DNA of 64,000 bases. Origin: Pseudomonas sp. NC02 (GTDB lineage Bacteria > Pseudomonadota > Gammaproteobacteria > Pseudomonadales > Pseudomonadaceae). Both the position numbers and the translations under genes were made by a program. A model generated the notes under the pieces. The model was not told the origin of the DNA and did not search any database. It saw nothing but the letters and a program-made list of their open reading frames with translations. The stretch lies in NCBI RefSeq assembly GCF_002874965.1, contig NZ_CP025624.1:6386001-6450000 (forward strand), given 5' to 3'. Positions 47,246 to 58,123 of this stretch are shown here, piece after piece; position 1 is the first letter of the stretch, and each line of letters starts with the position of its first letter.

Positions 47246-48079
47246 TTAGAGTTTCATCACGAACATGCCGATCAGTACCAACCCACAGGCTATGAGCCGT
47301 GGGCGGCCGAAAGGTTCTTTCAGGTAACGCATGCCGAACAGCACCACCAGGATCACGCTGACTTCCCGCAGCGCAGCGGCTTCGGCAATCGAGCCCAACT
47401 GCATGGCCCAAAGCACCAGAGCGTAGCTCAACAACACGCACAACCCGACACTCAGCCCCAGCCTCCACTGCGTGCGCCAGAACAGCCCGAACGCCGCCCG
47501 TTTGCGCACCATCGCCAGCAACGGAAACGGCCATGCGCTTATCAGCGTCAGCCACACCAGGTAGTCCAGCGGGTGTGACCAACGGCGCAATGCCTGGCCA
47601 TCGAGGAAGGTGTAGCAACCGATACACAAGCCGATCAACGCCACCACCGGCAGCATCGACCAGGGCAACCGGTCGCCACCGCCGCCCTGCCACAACAGGC
47701 ACAGCATGCCGAACGGGATCAGCAGAATGCCGAGAATCTGCTGGGTACTGAGCACCTCACCGGCAAACACCAGCGTCAGCGCCAGCACCACCAAAGGCGA
47801 CAAGCCGCGCATCAATGGGTACACCAGGCCCAGGTCACCCACGCGATAGGCCTGGATCAGCAGGTAGCGGTAGAGCAATTCAAACAACGCCGAGGCGATG
47901 ATCCACGGCCAGATTTCCAGTGGCGGAAACGATACAAACCCCACCGCCAGCACCACAAACAGCAACGCCACCGTGTCCATGCACGCGATGACCAACAGGC
48001 GCTCGCCGCTGAATTTGATCAAGGTGTTCCACGTCGCATGCAACAACGCCGCTACCAGTACCAGAGCTGTTGCGATCAC
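47246..48079 (-). CDS. EamA/DMT-family transporter
   Basis: A 277-residue membrane protein with about ten helices and two EamA repeats. The second repeat carries SIAEAAALREVSVILVVLFG and FGRPRLIACGLVLIG. Substrates of DMT exporters range over amino acids and metabolites and cannot be told here. The start is GTG 48079 with GGGGAG six bases upstream. Confidence 0.85.
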   Translation of the reverse strand: MIATALVLVAALLHATWNTLIKFSGERLLVIACMDTVALLFVVLAVGFVSFPPLEIWPWIIASALFELLYRYLLIQAYRVGDLGLVYPLMRGLSPLVVLALTLVFAGEVLSTQQILGILLIPFGMLCLLWQGGGGDRLPWSMLPVVALIGLCIGCYTFLDGQALRRWSHPLDYLVWLTLISAWPFPLLAMVRKRAAFGLFWRTQWRLGLSVGLCVLLSYALVLWAMQLGSIAEAAALREVSVILVVLFGMRYLKEPFGRPRLIACGLVLIGMFVMKL

Positions 48080-48276
48080 GGTGACTCCCCAGTCATAAAA
48101 AGCGGAATTGATTCGCCATATTTCAGCACCTGTTTATACTAAAGCCGACCACGCCGCACTCAGTTGCGCAAAGACCTGGACCAATAAATTTTTGCTGCTG
48201 CCCGATCTTCGCCGATCCGGGCGTCGGCCTGCGTATGCCTGATCAGAGCGCCACGATTACCGAAGGAGAACCTCGC

Positions 48277-48375
48277 ATGCCGCTCGGTGCCTGGATCGGC
48301 GGGATGGTGGTGGCGGCACTTTTGTTCATCGACCTGCAACGTCGCCGCCCGGCTGCGGTCAACGTAGCCAACTGA
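48277..48375 (+). CDS. 32-residue single-pass membrane peptide
   Basis: ATG 48277 is preceded by a strong AAGGAG (48263-48268) at 8-nt spacing, and the frame closes with TGA at 48373-48375. The peptide has one hydrophobic helix (AWIGGMVVAALLFIDL) followed by a positive cluster QRRRP, so an N-out, C-in membrane orientation fits the positive-inside rule. It is monocistronic in the gap between the EamA and nhaP genes, with -10-like TATACT at 48135-48140 far upstream. Function unknown; small membrane peptides of this kind often tune transporters or sensors. A REP pair follows. Confidence 0.6.
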   Translation: MPLGAWIGGMVVAALLFIDLQRRRPAAVNVAN

Positions 48376-48387
48376 TAAATGTGTTCT

Positions 48388-48497
48388 GTGTGGGAGCTGT
48401 CGAGCTTTAGCGAGGCTGCGATACAGGCGATGCGGTCTTGCAGCCTCACCCAGGTGATGCCATCGCAGCCTCGCTGGGGCTCGACAGCTCCCACATA
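48388..48497. repeat. REP pair of a fifth class (TGTGGGAGCTGTCGAGC)
   Basis: TGTGGGAGCTGTCGAGC with TTAGCGAGGCTGCGAT faces its mirror ATCGCAGCCTCGCTGGGGCT and CGACAGCTCCCACA. The inner sequence includes TCACCCAGGTGA. Confidence 0.82.
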
Positions 48498-48532
48498 TGA
48501 TCTCTACTCACTCCTCCATCCAAGGACCCCGG

Positions 48533-49798
48533 ATGCTTGAACTTGTCGCTGCGTTTATTTGCCTCACCACCCTGCTCACGTATGTGAACTACCGCTTCAT
48601 CGGCCTGCCGCCCACCATCGGTGTGATGGTCACGGCACTGATGTTTTCCCTGCTGCTGCAAGGCTTGAGCTTTATCGGCTACCCCGGCCTTGAAGAGCGC
48701 ATCCAGCAGTTGATCGGCCAGATCGACTTCGGCGACCTGCTGATGAACTGGATGCTCTCGTTCCTGCTGTTCGCCGGCGCCTTGCACGTCAACCTGAGCG
48801 ACCTGCGCAGCTACCGCTGGCCCATCGGCCTGCTCGCCACCTTCGGCGTATTGATTGCCACGGTGGTGATCGGCAGCCTGGCCTTCTACATCTTTGCCCT
48901 GTTCGGCTGGCACGTGAGTTTCCTGTACTGCCTGCTGTTCGGCGCGCTGATTTCCCCCACCGACCCGATTGCCGTACTCGGTGTGCTGCGGACCGCCAAT
49001 GCGTCGAAACCGCTGAAAACCACCATCGTCGGCGAATCGCTGTTCAACGACGGCACCGCGGTGGTGGTGTTCACCGTGTTGCTGGGCATCGCGCAACTGG
49101 GCGAGACGCCTACGGTCGGCGCCACGGCCATGCTGTTTGCCCATGAAGCGATTGGCGGCGTGGTGTTTGGCGGGCTGATCGGCTACATCGTGTACCTGAT
49201 GATCAAGAGCATCGAGCAGTATCAGATCGAAGTGATGCTGACCCTGGCCCTGGTGATCGGCGGCTCGGCGATGGCCACTGAACTGCACGTCTCGGCACCC
49301 ATTGCGATGGTGGTGGCGGGCCTGATCATCGGCAACCTCGGCCGCAAGCTGGCGATGAACGACATGACCCGGCGCTACCTGGACGGCTTCTGGGAACTGC
49401 TCGATGACATGCTCAACGCCCTGCTGTTTGCGCTGATCGGCATGGAACTGCTGCTGTTGCCGTTCAACTGGCTGCACGTGTTGGCCGCCAGTTTGCTGGC
49501 CGTGGCAATCCTGTTGTCACGCCTGCTGACGGTGGCCCCGGCGATCCTGCTGCTGCGCCGCTGGCGCACGGTGCCCCGCGGCACCATCCGCATCCTCACC
49601 TGGGGTGGCTTGCGCGGCGGGGTTTCCGTGGCACTGGCCCTGGCCCTGCCACTGGGCCCGGAGCGTGACTTGCTGCTGAGCATCACCTACATCGTGGTGC
49701 TGTCTTCGATCCTGTTGCAGGGCTTGAGCATCGGCAAGCTGGTCAAGCATGTGACCAAGGATGAGCCGGCGCCTGCTGCGGCGCCGGAGACTCACTGA
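48533..49798 (+). CDS. Na+/H+ antiporter, CPA1 (NhaP) family
   Basis: A 421-residue membrane antiporter with about 12 helices. The ion-site motifs ALISPTDPIAVLG and GESLFNDGTAVVVF are intact, with conserved Asp residues in each, and RILTWGGLRGGVSVALAL is the conserved late helix. ATG 48533 follows AAGGA. It should help in sodium and pH balance. Its end overlaps the convergent FNT gene by 7 bp. Confidence 0.93.
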   Translation: MLELVAAFICLTTLLTYVNYRFIGLPPTIGVMVTALMFSLLLQGLSFIGYPGLEERIQQLIGQIDFGDLLMNWMLSFLLFAGALHVNLSDLRSYRWPIGLLATFGVLIATVVIGSLAFYIFALFGWHVSFLYCLLFGALISPTDPIAVLGVLRTANASKPLKTTIVGESLFNDGTAVVVFTVLLGIAQLGETPTVGATAMLFAHEAIGGVVFGGLIGYIVYLMIKSIEQYQIEVMLTLALVIGGSAMATELHVSAPIAMVVAGLIIGNLGRKLAMNDMTRRYLDGFWELLDDMLNALLFALIGMELLLLPFNWLHVLAASLLAVAILLSRLLTVAPAILLLRRWRTVPRGTIRILTWGGLRGGVSVALALALPLGPERDLLLSITYIVVLSSILLQGLSIGKLVKHVTKDEPAPAAAPETH

Positions 49799-50679
49799 CC
49801 CTTGTTGATCTGCTGCGGATGCCTCGGATCCGCAGCGGCTTTGCCCGGCAGGCTGCTTTCGCTGCGAATCTGCGCATGGCTGATCAGCGCAAAGATAAAG
49901 CTGCCGCCGATGATATTGCCCGCCAGCGTCGGCCCGGCGAACACCAGCCAGAAGTCTTTCCACGGCAGCTCGCCGGCAAATACCAGGTACGACACTTCCG
50001 CCGAGCCCACCACGATGTGGGTGAAGTCTCCCAGTGCCATCAGGTAGGTGATCAGGATGATGATCCAGATTTTGGCGCTTTCCATGGATGGGATCATCCA
50101 CACCATGGTGGCGATCATCCAGCCCGACACGATGCCCTTGGCGAACATCTGGTAGGCGTCGTTTTCCATGACCTTGCGCCCGATTTCCAGGAAGGCCAGG
50201 TCGGTCTTGGTGTCAAAGATCGGCAAGTGCAGCATCACGTACGCCACCAGCAAGGTGCCGCACAGGTTGCCCACCAGCACCACGGCCCATAAACGCAGCA
50301 GGCGTGCGAAATTCTTCAGCGTGGGTTTGCTCATCACCGGCAACACCGCGGTCAGGGTGTTTTCGGTGAATAACTGCTGACGGGCGAGGATCACGGCAAG
50401 AAAGCCGGCGCAGTAACCAAAACTGGCGATCACCTTGAACTCTTCGCCATCCGGCAGGCGCGAGTTGAGCAAGCCCATGCCCATCAGTGACAGGCCCATG
50501 GTCAGGCCGGCGGCCAGCGCCGACCACCACAACGCGGCGACGTTGCGCTCCAGTTCCTGATCGCCTTGAGTGCGGATGATTTCATGCAGAACCGCCGCGC
50601 GAGGCGGCTGGTTCTTGTCGACGTCGTGCTGCTCTTCCTGCGACAGATTGGGGGTCTTGCCGTCTTCTTGCGTGGCCAT
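49792..50679 (-). CDS. Formate/nitrite transporter-family channel
   Basis: A 295-residue FNT protein of the YfdC kind. A cytosolic tail of about 45 residues precedes six helices. The family regions FTENTLTAVLPV and the C-terminal GPTLAGNIIGGSFIFALISHAQ are visible. The transported anion is uncertain. The ATG at 50679 fits, although the ribosome site is modest. It ends inside the last codons of the convergent nhaP gene. Confidence 0.87.
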   Translation of the reverse strand: MATQEDGKTPNLSQEEQHDVDKNQPPRAAVLHEIIRTQGDQELERNVAALWWSALAAGLTMGLSLMGMGLLNSRLPDGEEFKVIASFGYCAGFLAVILARQQLFTENTLTAVLPVMSKPTLKNFARLLRLWAVVLVGNLCGTLLVAYVMLHLPIFDTKTDLAFLEIGRKVMENDAYQMFAKGIVSGWMIATMVWMIPSMESAKIWIIILITYLMALGDFTHIVVGSAEVSYLVFAGELPWKDFWLVFAGPTLAGNIIGGSFIFALISHAQIRSESSLPGKAAADPRHPQQINKGQ

Positions 50680-50756
50680 GGTGATACCTGAACGGGGGGG
50701 CGATGTTCAGGTACGACCTATGGTTGATCAAGAGCGTTCACTGGCCCTGCGCAGGA

Positions 50757-51161
50757 TTACTCGCCGAGGCCTTCCGACTGGAACTGATCCTTCACGTACT
50801 TGATCTCGGTACGGCCGTGGGGCGCCGGCAACCCGTCTTCGCCCAGGTTCACGAAGACCATTTTTTCCACCGTCAGAATGCTCTTGCGCGTGATCTTGTT
50901 GCGCACTTCACAGGTCAGGGTGATGGAGGTGCGACCGAACTCGGTGGCGGTGATGCCCAGTTCGATGATGTCGCCCTGGCGCGAGGCGCTGACGAAGTTG
51001 ATTTCGGAGATGTACTTGGTCACCACCCGCTGGTTGCCCAACTGGACAATCGCGTAGATGGCCGCTTCTTCGTCGATCCAGCGCAGCAGGCTGCCACCGA
51101 ACAGGGTGCCGTTGGGGTTGAGGTCTTCGGGTTTTACCCATTTGCGGGTGTGGAAGTTCAT
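50757..51161 (-). CDS. Acyl-CoA thioesterase, hotdog fold
   Basis: A 134-residue single-domain hotdog protein of the YciA/acyl-CoA hydrolase group. The motif NPNGTLFGGSLLRWIDEEAA contains the catalytic Asp, and EINFVSASRQGDIIELG follows. It should cleave acyl-CoA in the cytosol. The ATG at 51161 has GGAG seven bases upstream; a longer start at 51263 lacks support. It is divergent from sahH. Confidence 0.9.
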   Translation of the reverse strand: MNFHTRKWVKPEDLNPNGTLFGGSLLRWIDEEAAIYAIVQLGNQRVVTKYISEINFVSASRQGDIIELGITATEFGRTSITLTCEVRNKITRKSILTVEKMVFVNLGEDGLPAPHGRTEIKYVKDQFQSEGLGE

Positions 51162-51280
51162 GTTCACTCCAAAGCGTGTTGCGAAATGATGGGCAACATC
51201 ATGGCAGAGGCCGGGCCCAAGCTCTATGAGCCATTGCCTATCAACCCCATGAGCGATCTTCATGCCGCCGACAGAAAGGC

Positions 51281-51309
51281 TTTAGAAGTCAGGCGCAGGC
51301 GGCTATAAT
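51281..51309 (+). promoter_or_regulatory. sahH promoter
   Basis: -35 TTTAGA (51281-51286) and a consensus -10 TATAAT (51304-51309), 17 bp apart. Transcription would start near 51316, giving a leader of about 170 nt that includes the riboswitch. Confidence 0.7.
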
Positions 51310-51342
51310 CGCCTCCGCTTCAAAACGGTCATCTTCGATTGA

Positions 51343-52896
<1,554 letters not shown>

Positions 52897-52907
52897 TTTG
52901 CCTGCTG

Positions 52908-52934
52908 CCTGCTCCCCATGTGGGGGCAGGCTTT
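52908..52934 (+). terminator. Terminator-like hairpin after sahH
   Basis: GCCTGCTCCCC and TGGGGGCAGGC pair with one wobble pair and are followed by TTTT. The short T-run suggests partial termination before metF. Confidence 0.65.
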
Positions 52935-53023
52935 TGTGGGAGCGGGCTTGCTCGCGAAGGCGGTGTGTCAGTCGACTTATCGACTACTGGCATACCGCAT
53001 TCGCGAGCAAGCCCGCTCCCACA
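52935..53023. repeat. REPIN, type B
   Basis: TGTGGGAGCGGGCTTGCTCG and its mirror, with the left flank CGAAGGCGG and the right flank CCGCATTCG, so the two halves come from slightly different variants. It lies between sahH and metF. Confidence 0.9.
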
Positions 53024-53070
53024 TTGACGGTGTGCACCTTCTGGCTTTATGAGTTTCCATAGGTATGACC

Positions 53071-53916
53071 ATGTCCCAAGACCGTCGCTACAGCTTCGAG
53101 TTCTTCCCGACCAAGACCGATGCTGGGCATGAAAAACTGATGGCAACTGCCAAGCAGTTGGCCAGCTACCACCCCGATTTCTTCTCCTGCACCTACGGTG
53201 CCGGTGGCTCCACCCGCGATCGCACGATCAACACCGTGCTGCAGCTGGAAAGCCAAGTCAAAGTACCTGCAGCTCCGCATTTGTCCTGCGTGGGCGACAG
53301 CAAGGCCGACCTGCGCAGCCTGCTGACCCAATACAAGCAAGCCGGCATCAAGCGCATCGTCGCCCTGCGCGGTGACCTGCCGTCCGGGATGGGCATGGCC
53401 AGCGGCGAGCTGCGCTACGCCAATGACCTGGTGAGCTTCATTCGCGAAGAAACCGGCGATCACTTCCACATCGAAGTGGCCGCTTATCCGGAGATGCACC
53501 CCCAGGCGCGCAATTTCGAAGACGATCTGCAGAATTTCGTGCGCAAGGCCAACGCCGGCGCCAACAGCGCGATCACCCAGTACTTCTTCAACGCAGAGAG
53601 CTACTTCTACTTCGTTGAGCGTGTACAAGCGATGGGCGTGAACATCCCGATCGTGCCGGGCATCATGCCGATCACCAACTACAGCAAACTGGCGCGCTTC
53701 TCTGACGCCTGCGGCGCGGAAATCCCACGCTGGATTCGTAAACAACTGGAAGCCTACGGCGACGACGTCAAGAGCATCCAGGCGTTCGGCGAACAGGTCA
53801 TCAGCGAAATGTGTGAACAATTGTTGCAAGGTGGCGCGCCAGGGTTGCACTTCTATACCCTGAACCAGGCTGAGCCAAGCCTCGCTGTCTGGAACAACCT
53901 GAAGCTGCCACGCTAA
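53071..53916 (+). CDS. metF: 5,10-methylenetetrahydrofolate reductase
   Basis: A 281-residue FAD enzyme that makes 5-methyl-THF for methionine synthesis. The N-terminal SFEFFPTKTD (with the catalytic Glu) and the central FSCTYGAGGSTRDRT, IVALRGDLP and PGIMPITNY are family signatures. ATG 53071 (MSQDRRYSFEFFP) has AGG seven bases upstream; ATG 53065 is too close to it. It follows sahH, as in P. aeruginosa (PA0430). Confidence 0.95.
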   Translation: MSQDRRYSFEFFPTKTDAGHEKLMATAKQLASYHPDFFSCTYGAGGSTRDRTINTVLQLESQVKVPAAPHLSCVGDSKADLRSLLTQYKQAGIKRIVALRGDLPSGMGMASGELRYANDLVSFIREETGDHFHIEVAAYPEMHPQARNFEDDLQNFVRKANAGANSAITQYFFNAESYFYFVERVQAMGVNIPIVPGIMPITNYSKLARFSDACGAEIPRWIRKQLEAYGDDVKSIQAFGEQVISEMCEQLLQGGAPGLHFYTLNQAEPSLAVWNNLKLPR

Positions 53917-53931
53917 GGTCTGTTCCGAAAT

Positions 53932-53960
53932 GCAAAGGCCCTCATAATGAGGGCCTTTGC
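53932..53960 (+). terminator. 13-bp stem terminator after metF
   Basis: GCAAAGGCCCTCA and TGAGGGCCTTTGC pair perfectly around TAA. The T-run is short, but the stem is strong and AT-ended. Confidence 0.75.
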
Positions 53961-53991
53961 CGTTCTAAACGCCCACGGAATTCTGCAGTCC

Positions 53992-55074
53992 ATGAATACA
54001 ACCGCCCCGACGTCCCGCCCGCAACTGGTCTATCTGGTGTTCGGCGCAGAGACTTACCATCAGGAAGCGGTATTCAGCATCGCCAGCGCCCTGTCGTTCC
54101 TGCGGGACGAGCCGGACACAGGCATCGACATCCAGGTCTTCACCGACAACCCCGAGCCCTACCGCCTGCTGCCGGTACGGGTACGCCCGCTGGACGAAGC
54201 CACGCGCAAACGCTGGAGCGAGCCTCACGGCTACCACTTTCGCACCAAGCACGTAGTGCTGCGGCAAGTGTTGCAAGAATCCGAAGTGGCGCTGCTGATC
54301 GACACCGACACGTTTTTCCACCATTCGCCCCTGGCGCTGTTTGAACGCGTGCAGCCCGGCACCCTGCTGTGCAACGCCTTCTACACCAAGTACGGCGACA
54401 ACCACGAAAGCATTCTGTACAGCGCTCTATACCGCCGCCTGCTGGACATGGGCGTGGCCGACGATGACATGATGACCCTCAATTCAGGGGTCATGGGCCT
54501 GACGCAGCAGGACGCGCACATCCTCGACCGCTCGATCGAGTTGATGGACGAACTGTTTCCCCATGCCCGCGGCGCCTACACCCTGGAAGAGTTCTGCCTG
54601 TCCATTGCCGCCTATCGCACCCTCAACGTGCGCGAATGCCCGGACCTGATCCACCATTACTGGAGCCGCAAACAGCTGTTCCGGGCCAAGGTCAAGGCGT
54701 GGATCGCCAAGCATGGGGCAAACCCCACCAGCGCCACGGCCCTGAATGACACGCGCCAGGTTTCCGCCCACCTGCCCCGCCCGCCTCGTCTGCAACGCTT
54801 GATGTACAAGCTGATCACCCTGGCACTGCCCAAGCACCAACAGCAGTTCATCCGGGAAATCCTCTACGGCTGCTATGAACATGAAAACGAGTTCGACCAG
54901 GCGTGTGGCCCGGTTTGGTGGGACAAGGCCCGACAAAACCAGGAAGAGCGCCAGGGCCGACCGGTGGATGCCCATCTGCTGGAGCACTGGTTTGGCAATC
55001 CCGTGGTGCGGCTGATTCTCGGCGAGCGGCGCGAGGCGATCTACGAACACCTGATCAAATCTCCGGGCAAGTAA
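53992..55074 (+). CDS. Putative glycosyltransferase-like protein (GT-A, DxD)
   Basis: A 360-residue cytosolic protein. The segment VALLIDTDTFFHHSPLALF carries a DxD motif in a GT-A-like nucleotide-sugar setting, after a Rossmann-like start (QLVYLVFGAETYHQEA). Later parts (TLNSGVMGLTQQDAHIL) also fit glycosyltransferase family 8-like folds. No acceptor can be named and no polysaccharide cluster adjoins. ATG 53992 has only a weak ribosome site, and an ATG 15 codons earlier lies in the terminator. Confidence 0.65.
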   Translation: MNTTAPTSRPQLVYLVFGAETYHQEAVFSIASALSFLRDEPDTGIDIQVFTDNPEPYRLLPVRVRPLDEATRKRWSEPHGYHFRTKHVVLRQVLQESEVALLIDTDTFFHHSPLALFERVQPGTLLCNAFYTKYGDNHESILYSALYRRLLDMGVADDDMMTLNSGVMGLTQQDAHILDRSIELMDELFPHARGAYTLEEFCLSIAAYRTLNVRECPDLIHHYWSRKQLFRAKVKAWIAKHGANPTSATALNDTRQVSAHLPRPPRLQRLMYKLITLALPKHQQQFIREILYGCYEHENEFDQACGPVWWDKARQNQEERQGRPVDAHLLEHWFGNPVVRLILGERREAIYEHLIKSPGK

Positions 55075-55144
55075 ACCTGGCGGGCGCCCGCAGATCACTG
55101 TGCCAGAGCTTCTCTTTAGCCCGATACAGTCGTAATCTCAGGGT

Positions 55145-55948
55145 ATGCCTGTCACTTTCCGGTTATTGACTGCTGTTCTTTTCGCTTGCCTGAGCCTCGG
55201 TGCCCATGGCGAGAAACTGCGCATTGTCACCGAGCCCTGGGCGCCTTACGTCTACGACGACAACGGCACCATGCGCGGGCTCGACTACGAGACCACGGTG
55301 ATCGTGTTCCAGCGCCTGGGCATCGATGTGGATTGGCAATTCCTGCCCTGGAAGCGCTGCCTGGCGATGCTCGACCAGGGCCAGGCCGACGGCGCACTGG
55401 ATATTTTCCATAGCCATGAACGCGACGCGGTGCTGCTGTACCCCAGCGAGCCGCTGTCCGAGGTGGAGTTCGTGCTGTTCTACGCCAATCAGCGCCCACA
55501 CCCGTTCCAGACCTTCGACGACCTGCGCGGCCTGACCATCGGCACCTCGCCAGGCTACCTCTATGGCGCCGAATTCAGCGAGTCCACCCTCTTCAAGCAG
55601 GAGCCGGCCGCCAGCCATGAGGCCAACTTCGGCAAACTGGCCCTTGGCCGGATCGACCTGGTGATCACGGACCGTCGGGTTGGCCAGCATGTACTCAAGG
55701 CCCTTGGACTTGAGGACCAGGTCACCCAGGCCCCCCAGGTGGTCAGCAGCCAGCCACAGTTCCTGGCCGTGCGCCGCGGTGCCGGCATGGATTTGCTGGT
55801 GCAACGCTTCGCCGCCGAACTCAAACGCTTCAAGCAAGAGCCTGCCTACGCGGCCTTGAGTGCCAAATATGCGGGCAGCAGCCCGCAAACCAGCGCATCA
55901 GCCCTGCCCGTACGCACCGTTGAGCAGCAGGAAAGCAGCGCAGAGTGA
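55145..55948 (+). CDS. Periplasmic solute-binding protein, family 3
   Basis: A 267-residue protein with a signal peptide (cleavage near AHG, EKLR). The mature part KLRIVTEPWAPYVYDDNGTM and QGQADGALDIFHSHERD match SBP_bac_3 proteins. The ligand is unknown. It stands alone between the glycosyltransferase-like gene and rhlE2. The C-terminal 25 residues are Ser/Ala-rich and probably disordered. Confidence 0.82.
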   Translation: MPVTFRLLTAVLFACLSLGAHGEKLRIVTEPWAPYVYDDNGTMRGLDYETTVIVFQRLGIDVDWQFLPWKRCLAMLDQGQADGALDIFHSHERDAVLLYPSEPLSEVEFVLFYANQRPHPFQTFDDLRGLTIGTSPGYLYGAEFSESTLFKQEPAASHEANFGKLALGRIDLVITDRRVGQHVLKALGLEDQVTQAPQVVSSQPQFLAVRRGAGMDLLVQRFAAELKRFKQEPAYAALSAKYAGSSPQTSASALPVRTVEQQESSAE

Positions 55949-55954
55949 TTGCTC

Positions 55955-55963
55955 TGTTATACT
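55955..55963 (+). promoter_or_regulatory. Extended -10 promoter of rhlE2
   Basis: TGTTATACT is an extended -10 element with no good -35 box. It would give a leader of about 200 nt before ATG 56171, long enough for post-transcriptional control as in cold-shock helicase genes. No gene was seen in 55949-56170. Confidence 0.45.
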
Positions 55964-56170
55964 CCGGCCTTTCCGCCAGGCTTACGCCCGGACGCTTCGG
56001 TCTTGCAAAAGGCACCCGACCCCGCTACAGCGCAGCTTTCAAGCCCGCGCGAGCCGTCTGAGTGCCCGCCAGCCCCAGCAGGACCGGACGGGATTGCGTT
56101 CATCTAAACGCCATTCACGCCAGGCAAGACTATCCCTCTGGGCCAAGCCCTAACTAAAACAGGATTACTC

Positions 56171-58054
56171 ATGTCCTTTGCTTCCCTCGGTCTCTCCGAG
56201 GCTTTAGTCCGCGCCATCGAGGCAGCGGGCTATACCGAGCCTACTCCGGTGCAACAGCGGGCCATTCCCGCCGTGTTGCAAGGCCGCGACCTGATGGTTG
56301 CGGCTCAGACAGGTACTGGTAAAACCGGCGGCTTCGCCCTTCCGATCCTGGAGCGGTTGTTCCCCAACGGTCACCCGGACAAATCCCAGCGTCATGGCCC
56401 GCGCCAACCGCGCGTACTGGTCCTGACCCCTACCCGCGAACTCGCCGCACAAGTGCATGACAGCTTCAAGCTGTATGCCCGCGACTTGAAGTTCGTCAGC
56501 GCCTGCATCTTCGGCGGCGTCGGCATGAACCCACAGGTTCAGGCCATGTCCCGCGGTGTCGACGTACTGGTTGCATGCCCGGGTCGCTTGCTCGACCTGT
56601 GCGGCCAAGGCAGCGTCGATTTGTCCCACGTGGAAATCCTCGTGCTGGACGAAGCCGACCGCATGCTCGACATGGGCTTTGTCCATGACGTGAAAAAGGT
56701 CCTCGCGCGCCTGCCGGCCAAACGCCAGAACCTGCTGTTCTCGGCCACGTTCTCCAACGACATCACCGCGTTGGCGGGCAAGTTGTTGCACAACCCCGAG
56801 CGCATTGAAGTCACGCCGCCGAACACCACGGTCGAGCGTATCGAGCAGCGCGTATTCCGCCTGCCGGCCGCCCACAAGCGTTCGCTGCTGGCCCACCTGA
56901 TCACCGCCGGCGCGTGGGAACAGGTGCTGGTGTTCACCCGCACCAAGCACGGCGCCAACCGCCTGGCCGAGTACCTGGACAAGCACGGCCTCACCGCCGT
57001 CGCGATCCACGGCAACAAGAGCCAGAATGCCCGCACCAAAGCCCTGGCCGACTTCAAGGCCGGTGAAGTGCGCATCCTGGTCGCCACCGACATCGCCGCT
57101 CGCGGCCTGGACATCGACCAACTGCCCCACGTGGTCAACTTCGAGCTGCCAAACGTCGACGAAGACTACGTGCACCGTATCGGCCGTACTGGCCGGGCCG
57201 GTCGTTCGGGCGAGGCCATTTCCCTGGTCGCACCGGACGAAGAAAAGCTGCTGAAAAGCATCGAGCGCATGACCAAGCAGAAAATCGCCGACGGCGACCT
57301 GATGGGCTTCGACTCCAGCGCGGTTGAGGCCGAGAAGCCTGAAGTGCGCGAACGTCCGGACGTGCGCAACCCGCGCAACAACCCACGCGGTCCGAAGGGC
57401 GATGGCCCGAACGGCGGCGGCGGTGGTGGCGGTCGTAAAGACAAGGGCAAGGACAAGGGCGGCAAGGACAAGGCTGCGACCAATGGCCGTGGCGAACGCC
57501 CGGCCCGTGAGCAAAAGCCCCGTGAAGGCACCCCGGCCCGCGAACAGCGCCAGCCGAGCCAGCCGCCACGTGCTGCTGCCGACCGTGCTCCGGACGAGTT
57601 CCTGGACGACGACGTGGACAACTTCGGTAACCGCGTTGACTACGTGCCCCAGGCCAAGCCGGCCCAGGGCCGTGGTCGTCGTCCGGGCGCTCCGGCCCAG
57701 GGCGCAGGCGCCGGTACTCCGCGTACCGGCGGGCAGCCACAAGGTCGCCAGAACGGTCCGCGCAGCAGCAACGGCGCCACCACCGGCACCCCGCCTGCCA
57801 AGCGCAGCGGCCCGCGCAACGGTGCACCGCGTGACGGCCAGGCCCGTCGCGAAGAGTCGCGCAACCGTCGCCCGGCCCGTGATGATCAACCTCGCCTGTC
57901 GGAGCCAGCGGTGCAAAACCCGCGCGGCGGCCCGGCACCGAAGATCATCCACAAAGAGTCGAAAAGCGATCGCACGCTGACACCTGAGCAGTTGGATCAA
58001 CTGCCGGGCCGTCCACGTGGTGAAAAACCGGCGTTGCTGACCCGCAACCGCTGA
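56171..58054 (+). CDS. rhlE2: DEAD-box RNA helicase RhlE2
   Basis: A 627-residue RhlE-type helicase. The core (1-385) has [36 protein letters not shown] and [12 protein letters not shown]-terminal extension of about 240 residues is rich in Arg, Gly, Pro and Gln with GGGGGGG and [12 protein letters not shown] runs, so it is intrinsically disordered and RNA-binding. P. aeruginosa PA0428 (RhlE2) occupies the same place beside sahH-metF and affects virulence gene RNA decay. ATG 56171 has AGGA upstream. A strong terminator follows. Confidence 0.93.
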   Translation: MSFASLGLSEALVRAIEAAGYTEPTPVQQRAIPAVLQGRDLMVAAQTGTGKTGGFALPILERLFPNGHPDKSQRHGPRQPRVLVLTPTRELAAQVHDSFKLYARDLKFVSACIFGGVGMNPQVQAMSRGVDVLVACPGRLLDLCGQGSVDLSHVEILVLDEADRMLDMGFVHDVKKVLARLPAKRQNLLFSATFSNDITALAGKLLHNPERIEVTPPNTTVERIEQRVFRLPAAHKRSLLAHLITAGAWEQVLVFTRTKHGANRLAEYLDKHGLTAVAIHGNKSQNARTKALADFKAGEVRILVATDIAARGLDIDQLPHVVNFELPNVDEDYVHRIGRTGRAGRSGEAISLVAPDEEKLLKSIERMTKQKIADGDLMGFDSSAVEAEKPEVRERPDVRNPRNNPRGPKGDGPNGGGGGGGRKDKGKDKGGKDKAATNGRGERPAREQKPREGTPAREQRQPSQPPRAAADRAPDEFLDDDVDNFGNRVDYVPQAKPAQGRGRRPGAPAQGAGAGTPRTGGQPQGRQNGPRSSNGATTGTPPAKRSGPRNGAPRDGQARREESRNRRPARDDQPRLSEPAVQNPRGGPAPKIIHKESKSDRTLTPEQLDQLPGRPRGEKPALLTRNR

Positions 58055-58071
58055 GTTTTCAAAGCGCCATG

Positions 58072-58107
58072 AAAAATGCCCCGGATCGCGAGATCCGGGG
58101 CATTTTT
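58072..58107. terminator. Bidirectional terminator between rhlE2 and pasP
   Basis: ATGCCCCGGATC and GATCCGGGGCAT pair perfectly around GCGA, flanked by five A before and five T after. Confidence 0.92.
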
Positions 58108-58123
58108 GTGTGGCCGGCGAAAA

